This document shows positions 55,325 through 64,000 of a DNA stretch of 64,000 nt, piece after piece (position 1 is the first letter of the stretch; each line of letters begins with the position of its first letter). The stretch is from Zygnema cylindricum. Taxonomy: Eukaryota > Streptophyta > Zygnematophyceae > Zygnematales > Zygnemataceae. Under the pieces are notes generated by a model that was given only the letters and a program-made list of their open reading frames with translations, did not search any database and was not told where the DNA came from. The stretch spans positions 1-64,000 of the forward strand of contig JBBHKE010002080.1 of the NCBI GenBank assembly GCA_037447655.1, written 5' to 3'. The translations under genes and the position numbers were made by a program.

Positions 55325-55611
55325 CCTTTGTGGTCAATTCACAGGAGTTGAGGATCCTTAGTGATCTAATTGGAGAATATATCATTTAACGAGTGTGATC
55401 CTTATTGAGTGATCGTTTAAGAGTGTAGTGTTTCTCTTTGAAGAGAGGAAAAGAGGAGAGGAGAGTTGATGTAAAGAGGCTTCGGTTAGAAACACTTATT
55501 AATTATCTTGGCCAATTATCCTCTTGTCTTTTATGAGCTTCCGATGTGTGATGTTTTATGTGTCTTTTTGAGCATTTATTTTGAGTGAGTTGTTTATTTT
55601 AAGATCCAACA

Positions 55612-56142
55612 GTATTGGAGTGTGTGGGGACCCGTGTAAGATAAAGCTATCCCGAGAGTACTGGTTCCAGACAAACCTTTTGGTCTGTCGTAGCGTGTGT
55701 TAGTTGTCATTTCCTGGCTATTAATGATGTCACGTACTCCTTTCATTGGTACATTTTGAGGAGAACTGGAAACCCGCGCGGCTCAGGTCAAGAAAAATGA
55801 TTGCAATGATTGACATGGTTGAAAGCCTGTGACATTGGTTGATTATTTTCCGCGAAAAATGAGTCGCTAGTCAAAGACTATAAAAACAAAATTTTCACCT
55901 TGAAGTAAAAGCATTTTGTATCGACACTTCAATTTTTTGGAAAAAAAATAAAATGCGGGTAAAATTGTTTCTAACGCCAATTACTTTAGGAAGAATTGTT
56001 TTGTGTCGAACGAGTAAAAGTTTTGGCTTACAAATGACGCTGATAATTTTTGCTCGAAATATGACGTTGTGTCAATGAGTGTTCACACCTTGGGGCAAGT
56101 AAAGAATGTTTGTTGATGTAATGTTACCCCACAACCCACGTG
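55612..56142. other. Intervening DNA, no gene seen
   Basis: Normal-composition DNA from the solo-LTR TSD to the octamer GTGTTAGG at 56143. No domain-bearing ORF or repeat is seen. Confidence 0.6.
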
Positions 56143-56150
56143 GTGTTAGG

Positions 56151-57366
56151 CAGAGGTCGCAAACGGTCAACCGAAACCGTGACCGACTGTTAACCGACTG
56201 TGTGCGCCGGATCCGGAACAGATTTGGTTGCCAAATTTTGAGGGCCGGGCGGTTGCGGTCGTTTGATTCACCAGAAAAACGGTCGGTTACGGTTAGTCAA
56301 CCAAAAAACCAAAAAAAATGAAAGAAATTGTACTGTCCATACAATCCAACATTATTGTACTTTGTACTCTTTGGTATCGTGGAAGTACATGACATCACGA
56401 TTAGCGTCGCAAATTTGACACGGTAGTAACACTATTCATTGCGTCGCAAATCTGACACGGTACACCGCCAATCGCTATTAGCGTAGTGTACAATAATTTC
56501 GTCCACCTTTTTTTTTTTTAATTCTCCAATAGCGTAGCTTATTCTATTTTTTTATGTACGCCATTTAGGGTTATTTTCCAAGTACCGCACAAAACGGAAG
56601 TACGTCATCTTTTAAATAGTGTGGTGTACGGTCAAAGTCTGACCGTACAAAAACGCACCTTTTAAGTGAAAAAAGTACAATTCATTATGTTTAATAGCCA
56701 CGCATGAGAATGTGCGGTCTTAAAATGGGATCAAATCAGGTTGTCAAATATCACGTTCGCATAAATTCGTCCAACAACCACGTTTCAACTGTGTGAACGT
56801 ACGATTTGTCTACGATTTGCTAGATTTTGTACAAGTACCTATATTAGTGTAAGCATGTTTGCGACCGACATTTACTTTTTTCAAAGACCCAAATTAGAAT
56901 TATTAAACAATTAGAATGTATGTTTTTTTTCAAAATTTTCAAATTATTAATTTGCGTAAACCACGGTAATTATTCATATACGCTAAAGAAACTTTTACGC
57001 TAATAGCGATTGGCGGTGTAGTACACTATTCATTTCGCAAATCTTAGGGAACGTGACAAAGCTTCGCAAATATGACATGTTAGTAAACACTATTCATTTC
57101 GCAAATCTAAGGGAACGCGACAAATCGTAACTTTTGGCTTAATCATACGTCGTACATTAGTTAATTTTGTACTTTTTCGGTTACGGGGGGGCACGTTAGT
57201 CGCCAGAAATTGAGTTTCGGTTAACTTTTATTTTCATAAATGTCGGTCGGTAAACGGTTAACATTTTTGGAGCATGACATAACCCTGTCGGGCGTCGGTT
57301 AGTCAGATTTTGAAAAAAAAAAACAGTCGGTTTCGGTAATGTAAAATTTTGACTTTGCGACCTCGA
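56151..57366. mobile_element. hAT-1 MITE, first of three elements at one octamer
   Basis: It begins CAGAGGTCGCAAACGG and ends ACTTTGCGACCTCGA (last two bases worn). GTGTTAGG stands at 56143-56150 and at 57367-57374, an exact 8-bp TSD. A mariner MITE is nested at 56463-57018. Confidence 0.9.
56463..57018. mobile_element. Mariner-type MITE with sister empty site
   Basis: The TIRs are CACCGCCAATCGCTATTAGC and GCTAATAGCGATTGGCGGTG. The flanks gacacggTA and TAgtacactatt join to gacacggTAgtacactattc, which is the uninterrupted sequence found in the hAT-1 copy at 12190. This proves that TA was duplicated. Confidence 0.93.
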
Positions 57367-57374
57367 GTGTTAGG

Positions 57375-58154
57375 TATTGTTGGGTATCGGGTTATTTCAT
57401 ATCGCGATAATTTCGATATTCGATATATCGAATATCGATCGATCAATTTTCTCGATATATCGTACCAAGACCAACAAAAATTATCGCGATATATATCGCT
57501 ACATATAATATTTTTTAAATTTAATATTTTACATAATATGTTATTTTAGCGATGAATACAAATTGTTTGATACGCGACGTACAACGTGGTTTTCGTTCCG
57601 TGACTTAAAGGTAGAAGCTGCAAAATGTAACCGACAAAAAAGTAATAATTCTGTAATTCATATTATTAATTATTTAGTACGTAGAGATTTCACATACGAA
57701 AAGGTCACACTAATTAAGTTTAAGAAAAATATGAAAAAAAGAAAGTGGAGACTGTTCTTTTCATGCTTTCAGGCAAAATTACCTACCAAGCATTTTTGCT
57801 AGCATCTACCAATCTGCAGATTGGTAGCCATTACGGCTTATCCATTTCCAACGACAAATATTATAGAAAGGTTACAATTTTAGTTTTCTCCATGGATTCC
57901 TTAGGGATTGGAGGTAGCACGGGTGGTGAAGAGGATAATGACACTGAAATGCTTCCGGATATTTACTTCCAGCTGTAGCAGTATTAGTTCTAGCAGTAGT
58001 AGTAGCAAAAATAGTTATAATTTTTTGTTTTAAAAAGCCTCGATACATCGCGATATTTAGTTTTTCGATACATCAAAGTGATATATCGATTATCGGGCAC
58101 CTGAAATTCGATATATATCGCATATCGGCAAATGGTCCTCGATACCCAACACTA
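57375..58154. mobile_element. hAT-2 MITE, second element at the same octamer
   Basis: It begins TATTGTTGGGTATCGGG (one change from TAGTGTTGGG) and ends TCGATACCCAACACTA. GTGTTAGG flanks it on both sides (57367-57374 and 58155-58162). The interior matches 19786-20577. Confidence 0.92.
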
Positions 58155-58162
58155 GTGTTAGG

Positions 58163-58987
58163 TAGTGTTGGGGATCGGGTAATTTCATATCGCGATAATT
58201 TTGATATTTGATATATCGAATATTGATCGAGCAAACTTCTCGATATATCGTACCGAGACCAACAAAAATCATCGCGATATATAGTATTTTTACATTTAAT
58301 ATTTTTTATAATATGTTATATTAGCGATGAAGACAGATTGATTGATAAGACACGTACGACGTGATTTTTGTTATGTGACTTAAAAGGTAGACGCCGCAAA
58401 ATGTTACCAACAAAAAAATAATAATTCCGTAATTCATATTATAAATTATTTAGTACGTCAAGTTTTCACATACGAAAAGGTCACACTAATTAAGTCAAAA
58501 TATAATCTGAAAAAAAAAAATTGCAGACTGTTCTTTCAATGCTTTGAGGCAGGAAATGCCTACCATCATGGGAGGTGAAGAGGATAATGACACATAAATG
58601 ATTCCGGATATTTACCACCAGCTGCAGTTGCATTAGTTCTACACCGCGAATCGCTATTAGCGTTAACAAATATTTAGTGTTAAAGAAACAATTAGTGTGA
58701 TTTCCCTAATAAGGAATTTGGGGATGTTCAAGGAAATCAACCACTCTAATTTGGTTTTTAGGGTTTTTTTCATCATTCTATTTAAAAATTAGGGTTAAAA
58801 TTTTGTGGCGCCGCATTAGCGTGATTAACGCTAATAGCGATTCGCGGTGTAGCAGCAGTAGCAAAAATAGTTATAATTTTTTGTTTTGGAAAGCCTTGAT
58901 ATATCGACGATACGTTTATCGATAATATATCGCGATATTTAGCTTTTCGATATATCGAAGCGATATATCGATTATCGGGTACTTGAA
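58163..58987. mobile_element. hAT-2 MITE, third element, right end lost
   Basis: It begins TAGTGTTGGGGATCGGG directly after GTGTTAGG. It follows the hAT-2 sequence until about 58987 (cgattatcgggtacttga), and the terminal TIR is missing. A mariner MITE is nested at 58642-58849. Confidence 0.82.
58642..58849. mobile_element. Mariner-type MITE with sister empty site
   Basis: The ends are CACCGCGAATCGCTATTAGC and GCTAATAGCGATTCGCGGTG. The flanks ttagttcTA and TAgcagcag match the uninterrupted hAT-2 copy near 57985 (ttagttcTAgcagtag). This is a second proof of the TA target duplication. Confidence 0.93.
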
Positions 58988-59105
58988 TGAGTACAGTTTC
59001 ACGATCTTTATGGAACTGTAGACATCGCACTACTTTTTTTTGTTTGATATAGGATTGTACTGTACATTACTTTCCAGTTTAGATGTACGGCGGTTCAATA
59101 CTGTA

Positions 59106-60022
59106 CACCGTGTGTCGCTATTAGTGTTAATGTTGTTTTTGCCGCTTGAAACATCTTTTGTCCGTACACGTTTCTCGGATTACGGATCCGACGAATGCGA
59201 TTGAAGTAGACGATTCTTACCTTCCCATTGGAGGTCTCCATAAGAAAATGGGACAAGTGTGTACGGATAAGAGTGAACTTCCATTAGAGGAAAAGTGGGG
59301 TTGTTTACTGGAAGCCGTACAATTTTGTACAGATTCGTACCATATTTTGTTTTTTTGTCAAACGAAACATGACGAAACATGTTAACTGGATGGCTCCAAT
59401 ATTATAGGCGTAAGTATCGGCCGGAGGATTTTTCACTTTTTTAGATTCGCGAAGTAATTGCGCATATCGTCCAGTGTGAAGAGACTCTCCTCGGCGAGGA
59501 GAGTTTTTTCACACTGGTCGCGTACCATTGATACACGTGAAAAGTAAAAAATATATCCACCACGAACAGGCGATGAGAAACAAACACGTCGTACACGCCA
59601 TGTGCCTTTCGGCACGGTGTTATGCAGGTCGACCGAAATATCCTCGCACGCTTCTTCTGTCATCCATTGACCTTCAAAGTTCGCGGCGCCTTTTTGACAT
59701 TCTGTTTCAAAATTTTGATTTTCAATTTCAAAATTAAAATCTGGTCGCAAAATTTTCGTAGGAATCATTAACTACCTTCGCCCGTACAAATATTCTGTAC
59801 AGATTTTCAATTTGAAGAATATTTGTAGATTTTAAGAATATGAAAACCAGCCTACGTGGCGCCAATCATAATTGAGAAAGGATGTCTACTGGCGCAACAT
59901 AATAGAAGGCCGTGCCAGTAAACATGAGAAATAGACGTATCCGCATGTTTACTGGGACCGCCTAATGGAGAACATATCTAAAAGATGTTTTAAGTGGCAA
60001 AAAAAATATTAACACTAATAGC
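59106..60022. mobile_element. Mariner-type MITE, right end cut by hAT-2-like DNA
   Basis: It starts CACCGTGTGTCGCTATTAGT after TA. The inner arms GCCGCTTGAAACATCTTTTG and TTAAGTGGC face each other as in 22936-23152. The right arm stops at AACACTAATAGC (60022). A strong hairpin sits at 59471-59517. ORFs have no transposase motif. Confidence 0.65.
59471..59517. repeat. Hairpin in mariner-type MITE
   Basis: The inner arms ACTCTCCTCG (59484-59493) and CGAGGAGAGT (59495-59504) are perfect. Outside them CCAGTGTGAA and TTCACACTGG are perfect as well, separated by 3-base internal bulges on each side. Confidence 0.88.
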
Positions 60023-60428
60023 TAGTGTTTTGTATCGAAGGCCCCTCGTCGATATTCGATATGTGCCTAATTTTGGGTACCCGATAATCAATTTATCGCC
60101 TCGATATATCGAGGAGGTCAATATTGTGATATTTCCACGATATATAGACCGATATCATGATAGATTTTTAACACGTAATATCGAAGTGACGCCAAGTCAA
60201 AAAAAATTCCAAGGGGGGATCTTCCGTACAATTTAACGTACGGTTTACTGTGCTATTTACCGTACGATTTACTGTACTAAATATGTACGGATACCCACGT
60301 CGTACCAAATATATCGCGATTTTTTTTATTGGTGATGGTGCGATATTTCGAGCCCTTTGATCGTTCTGTTTTCTATATATTGAATATCGAATTTATCGCG
60401 ATAAAAATTTACCCGATACGAAATAGTA
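60023..60428. mobile_element. hAT-2-like MITE, diverged
   Basis: It begins TAGTGTTTTGTATCGAAGG and ends TACCCGATACGAAATAGTA. The interior has CGATATATCGAGG words. The flanking octamers do not match, so one or both edges are worn. Confidence 0.6.
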
Positions 60429-60443
60429 CAGTACAGTACAATA

Positions 60444-60989
60444 CACCGTCAACTACTATTAGAGTAAAGGAATAAATAGCGTAAAAAAAAATAAGTGTTA
60501 TTAACACTAATCGGGATTTTTTTTTTTTGAAAAAAATATATATATACTTATTAATACCTAACTGTAATTTGGGTTGTCCTGAATAATAAATACCCGCCCT
60601 TTCAATGTCTATAGTAATATGTGTATTCGTACAAAATCTGACAATTTGTACGCTGCGCGCTGTTCACAAAGTCTACGGAAGAACATATGAGAACGAGATT
60701 TTTGTCGACGAGTTTTCATCTCTTACTTCCAGTGCACATTCACATGTGTGCGCAATAATGTTAACTGTCTTTTTATGCCTTTGAAATTCAAAAAATACCA
60801 TTATATACAGAAATATCATGTCCATATGCCACACTATTTCCATCGCAGTGTACTTCCATTATTAACGTTAATTGAAAAAAACCCTAATTGGAATAATGGA
60901 AAAAATAGAATAATGGATTATATTTTGGGTTTTTTTTTTTGAAAAGGGCATCCAATTGGCGTTATATACTCTAATAGCGATTGCCAGTG
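60444..60989. mobile_element. Mariner-type MITE, diverged
   Basis: The left end CACCGTCAACTACTATTAGA and right end CTCTAATAGCGATTGCCAGTG face each other. TA stands on the left and CA on the right. Confidence 0.65.
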
Positions 60990-61385
60990 CACTGTAGCAA
61001 TTGGGGTTAATAATACTATTTCAGTCACGACTTTTTTTTGGCCGAAAATCATAAAATTGTACTAGCAACACTATTCAAAGAGTTGAACTACAATCTGCCA
61101 CGTCTCCTTACACTAGAGCAGTATTATATCTTTTAATTTTGTATTTATACTAATAAATCCTTCACGCTAAAGATGAGCAATGTATTAATGTAAGGCGTAC
61201 GATTGTCGCGTAAATTTTGTGTGCCCAAAACTTCTGAGCAACACAAGAGGTACACTAACCAAAAGCCGGCAGAAGCTGACAATCCTAGAATGTTCATACA
61301 AAGCGAAAAATTCCTGCGATGCCCTACTACAAACCTCAAGGAAGAGCGATAAAAATAAAAACGTAAGGCAAATGTGAACTGGTTG

Positions 61386-62452
61386 TGAAACTATGAGACC
61401 TCCATAAGTCCTCAGAATGGACAGCTTCCAAAAAGCCTCTAAGATAACCCTGAACCCTTTCTGTTTCAGCAAGAACAACTGCCATCTTGGCAGACAAAAC
61501 CTCTGACCACCTTCACCCCTGTGAAGGCAAGACTCCCTTGAGTGGATAGCAAAAAGAATCTCTGAATTTTCTCCCCTGAGTAGTAAGTTATGGAGGGTCA
61601 AAGTTGACCTTTTTGTAGTGAAGCTCTCTGGGAGAGAGGGTCCTATCTACTAATTTTTCTAAGTCCTATTTCTCTCACAGACTCTATTTACTGATGTACG
61701 GAGCTAATCATATTACACTTCCGTACACAAAAGTACAGCTGCCGGTGTACTTTTTGTACGGACACTGTACGACATGCCCTAAATGTCGACACGTGGTATA
61801 TCCGGATTTGCTCCCTTAATCCTCGGAGATGCCGCGATCTAATGTTATTCTGCCACGTGTCATACAATGTGGCGATGACCAAAAACCGCCGAAATCCTCT
61901 TACGCGATCTCGACATTAATTACGGCCGTCTGATTAAATGCACATTTAATCGTAGCTGTAATAAATACCTGCGCGGTATTCGTTTCCCTATTGAAACAAA
62001 TGCGCGGTACATGTGTCTTGTCCGTTCCTTAATTCCTACTTTTACATTCCTGGATCTATGTATCCCGTAAACAGTTTCACTTAAATGAATTATCCTACGT
62101 TGTAATGTTTAATTAAATATCAAACCATATAGTATGTATCATTAGGTGTAGACTTAACTGATAAGGCTACCGGCTACCAGCTGCTCACCGTCTGGTAGGT
62201 ACCAAGATCAAATCTTGGATGCAACATATATCCTTTTAGTAAATAAACCCCTAACGGTAAATAAACTAATATATATCTCGTAAACCTCTGGAGAGCCTAG
62301 GTAGCCATTGCTCTAGCTTCCTCTCCAATTTCTCAGTGACTGCGACAAGTTTGAGAGTGGGAGAGAGAAGTTAGAGATAGACTGCCTCGGTATCTTTCTA
62401 TATTTCTATTTAGACATAGAAAATACTTAAAAACGGACCATTAATTTCTACA
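61386..62452 (-). mobile_element. Copia 3' LTR, minus strand
   Basis: Read on the minus strand it starts TGTAGAAATTAATGG and ends GGTCTCATAGTTTCA, 1067 bp, the same length as the LTR at 48837. The tRNA-like segment lies at about 62150-62230 and reads on the + strand. Confidence 0.92.
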
Positions 62453-63414
62453 CTCCTCTTAATTTATAGTCAATCTTTAATTTCAGACCACTCTTCTCCT
62501 TGCAGAAAATTAGCTTAGGGGAAGGCACAGGTTTGGTCATCATATCTGCTACCATCTCACTATTTGGTTGGTACTCTAAACTGATTATTTTGTTTTCTAC
62601 TTTCTCTCTAATAAAGCTGAGTCTAATGTCCATGTGTTTGGCTTTAAAATGATGCTTAGGATTGGCAGAAATAGCATTTGCTGCCTGATTATCAAAAAAA
62701 AAAAAATTTGCACACCACTCTTAAGGTGACCAAGCTCACCAAGCAAGACTTGACCCACATCAATTCTTTTACAGCAGAACAAGAGGCCATATACTCAGCC
62801 TCCATGGTAGATTGAGCAATAACCTTTTGTTGTTTGCTACTCCAACAGCAAGCCCCATCACCCACATATAATACATATCCAGAAGTACATCTCCTCATCG
62901 GAGCATCACCATAACTGGCATCACTCCAAGTAGTGATGTTAGTATTCTCCCCACCCAAATGCAACCATAGATCCCTAGTTCCTATCAAATATCTAATGAC
63001 TCTCTTAGCTGCCTCCCAATCCCTCTTAGTGGGAGCATTTAGACTTCTACTCAGCACTCCTACAGCTGCAGCTAAATCCGGCTGGTTACAATTCATAAAA
63101 TAGATTAGACTTCCCACTACTTGCCTGTAAGGAATAGTCTGCATGAACTTCTGTTCTTCAGGAGATAATTCCTCCTCTAAGACTATGACTCTATCTTCCT
63201 CACTCCCCTCACTTCCCTTCTTCAACTCCATTGGAGTTGTACAACTATTAGTTTTATCCATCTTAAATTTTTCAAGCATGTTCCCTATTGCCTTCTTTTG
63301 AGTCAATCTTATAATTTTTCTTTTTTGGTCTCTTTCTACTTGAATTCCCGAAATATATTTTGCTTCCCCCATATCGTTCATTTCAAATCTCCCGTTAAGA
63401 TCGTACACACACAA
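62453..63414 (-). pseudogene. Copia RT end and RNase H, minus strand
   Basis: A 240-aa frame starts in the RT thumb region (DMGEAKYISGIQVERDQKRK), then reads FMQTIPYRQVVGSLIYFMN, TKRDWEAAKRVIRYLIGTRD, TWSDASYGD and STMEAEYMA. After a 12-base homopolymer (A on the + strand, 62695-62706) the frame is lost before DNQAA and resumes as the HMDIRLSFIREK tail to the stop at 62448. It is less damaged than the element at 48837, whose matching part has two stops and a frameshift. Confidence 0.92.
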
Positions 63415-64000
63415 AATAAAATGTCGAAAACCCTAATTGATCACTTAAATATAAACATGATAATCAACTCTAATTTATTAATACATATACGACAAGAAAA
63501 TGTTTCTTCAAATATTTACACCGACGCATCCACAAATCCGCGTCATAAGTGACAACTTGCTTAGTCACTTGTCGATAAGTCCACGTAGTGAACCGACATC
63601 GCATATGTACGGTCCACCTAATAATACGTCATTAAAGATAATGAGATCCCTTGAAAATATCGGCAGACGCCGTTCGCCCTCCACGTGTACCATGACCAAT
63701 TTGCCGAAATCAATTCGTACGATCCAAATCCTGTCCGTTCCGAAATCACGTACTTCGTCATAAATGCGCCTTGTCGCATTTAAGGTACACGTATTTTGTC
63801 CTAAATCTCACGTGCCAAATTAAAAGTACACCTGTCAAATACGACGCTCCGTACCGGCGGCGTCACATTTAATAAATGCGGTCTGTCGCATTATGTTTCG
63901 TATGGCCGGCGTATTTTTCAAATCCTTCGAATATTTCAAATCGAATCGCGAAGCGATCCGCCGTCCATTTCTATTTCGCATTCCGTAATTTTTCGTACGC
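63415..64000. other. Right edge, no gene seen; paired small hairpins
   Basis: TAAATGCG-ccttgt-CGCATTTA (63761-63782) and AATGCG-gtctgt-CGCATT (63875-63892) are two similar hairpins about 110 bases apart. No domain-bearing ORF is seen. Confidence 0.55.

Larger units (their letters stand above)
48024..55611 (+). mobile_element. Solo LTR split by a copia insertion
   Basis: The LTR begins TGTTAGATTC (48024) and ends AAGATCCAACA (55611). The flanks GTAAT (48019-48023) and GTATT (55612-55616) form a 5-bp TSD with one change. Without the copia element (48837-55324) and its TSD copy, it is about 1.1 kb. The two halves share GATCCTTAGTGATC-type words (48766 and 55355). No interior or second LTR is found, so it is a solo LTR. 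Confidence 0.72.
61386..63414 (-). mobile_element. Truncated Ty1/copia copy, minus strand
   Basis: Its 3' LTR (61386-62452) and the adjoining pol 3' end belong to the family of 48837-55324. It breaks off near 63414, in the RT segment before GEAKYISGIQVERD. The flank beyond (from about 63395) is unrelated. The 5' LTR, Gag, protease, integrase and most of RT are missing, so it cannot be mobile by itself. Confidence 0.93.

Noticed and set aside
55612-55625. Primer-binding site after the solo LTR
   Set aside because: The sequence gtattggagtgtg does not match tRNA-Met. The first five bases fit the TSD instead.
1-64000. CRISPR array, rRNA genes or prokaryotic operons
   Set aside because: No regular direct repeats with unique spacers, no rRNA core words and no Shine-Dalgarno-led gene series were seen. 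The 22-bp minisatellite has no spacers.

Overview
This window looks like nuclear DNA from a land plant. It has a plant-type subtilisin-like protease gene with short AT-rich introns, telomere-like CCCTAAA runs, plant-style Ty1/copia retroelements, and many TIR elements (hAT, Tc1/mariner-like, PIF/Harbinger). It is repeat-dominated and gene-poor. The species cannot be told from the sequence. A 10-N gap lies at 21872-21881.

Layout. 1-3590: 3' part of a decayed subtilase gene (five exons visible; one 1-bp loss, one in-frame stop, one 13-bp duplication). 3639-3697: telomere-like inverted repeat. 3759-15194: rearranged nest of two LTR-retroelement families. Family A (641-bp LTRs at 5716-6356 and 14554-15194) has family B inserted in it (LTRs 6663-7293 and 12597-13207). 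A duplicated B-LTR plus A 3' end lies upstream (3759-5715), and hAT and mariner MITEs are nested inside. 15557-20643: MITEs and a long hAT element carrying a broken transposase end. 20990-22300: purine-rich tract with the gap. 22395-24000: foldback and mariner MITEs. 25000-25830: copia pol remnant. 26166-26676: a miniature LTR element (TRIM) whose LTRs hold a tRNA-like cloverleaf. 26749-33588: further MITEs, a copia LTR fragment and a minisatellite. 33590-37990: no gene seen. 38000-44150: about 6 kb of almost pure purine on the + strand, ending in an (AGAGGGG)n array. 45846-47798: an unrecognised three-exon gene on the minus strand. 48024-55611: solo LTR split by a complete but mutated Ty1/copia element (48837-55324, TSD CCTTT). 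56151-60989: back-to-back hAT and mariner elements, three of them at one octamer. 61386-63414: a truncated minus-strand copia copy of the same family as 48837-55324.

How it fits together. The DNA-transposon families are interrelated. Hundreds-of-bp hAT-1 MITEs look like deletion derivatives of the transposase-bearing hAT-1 at 16235-20643. Mariner MITEs sit inside hAT-1 and hAT-2 copies, and two sister-copy comparisons show that they duplicate TA. Several retroelements share a primer-binding site complementary to the anticodon side of initiator tRNA-Met (half-tRNA priming) instead of the usual 3' end.

The observations I rate highest are the tRNA-bearing TRIM, the antisense tRNA-like segment in the copia LTRs, the half-tRNA primer sites, three hAT insertions at one target octamer, and the giant polypurine tract.
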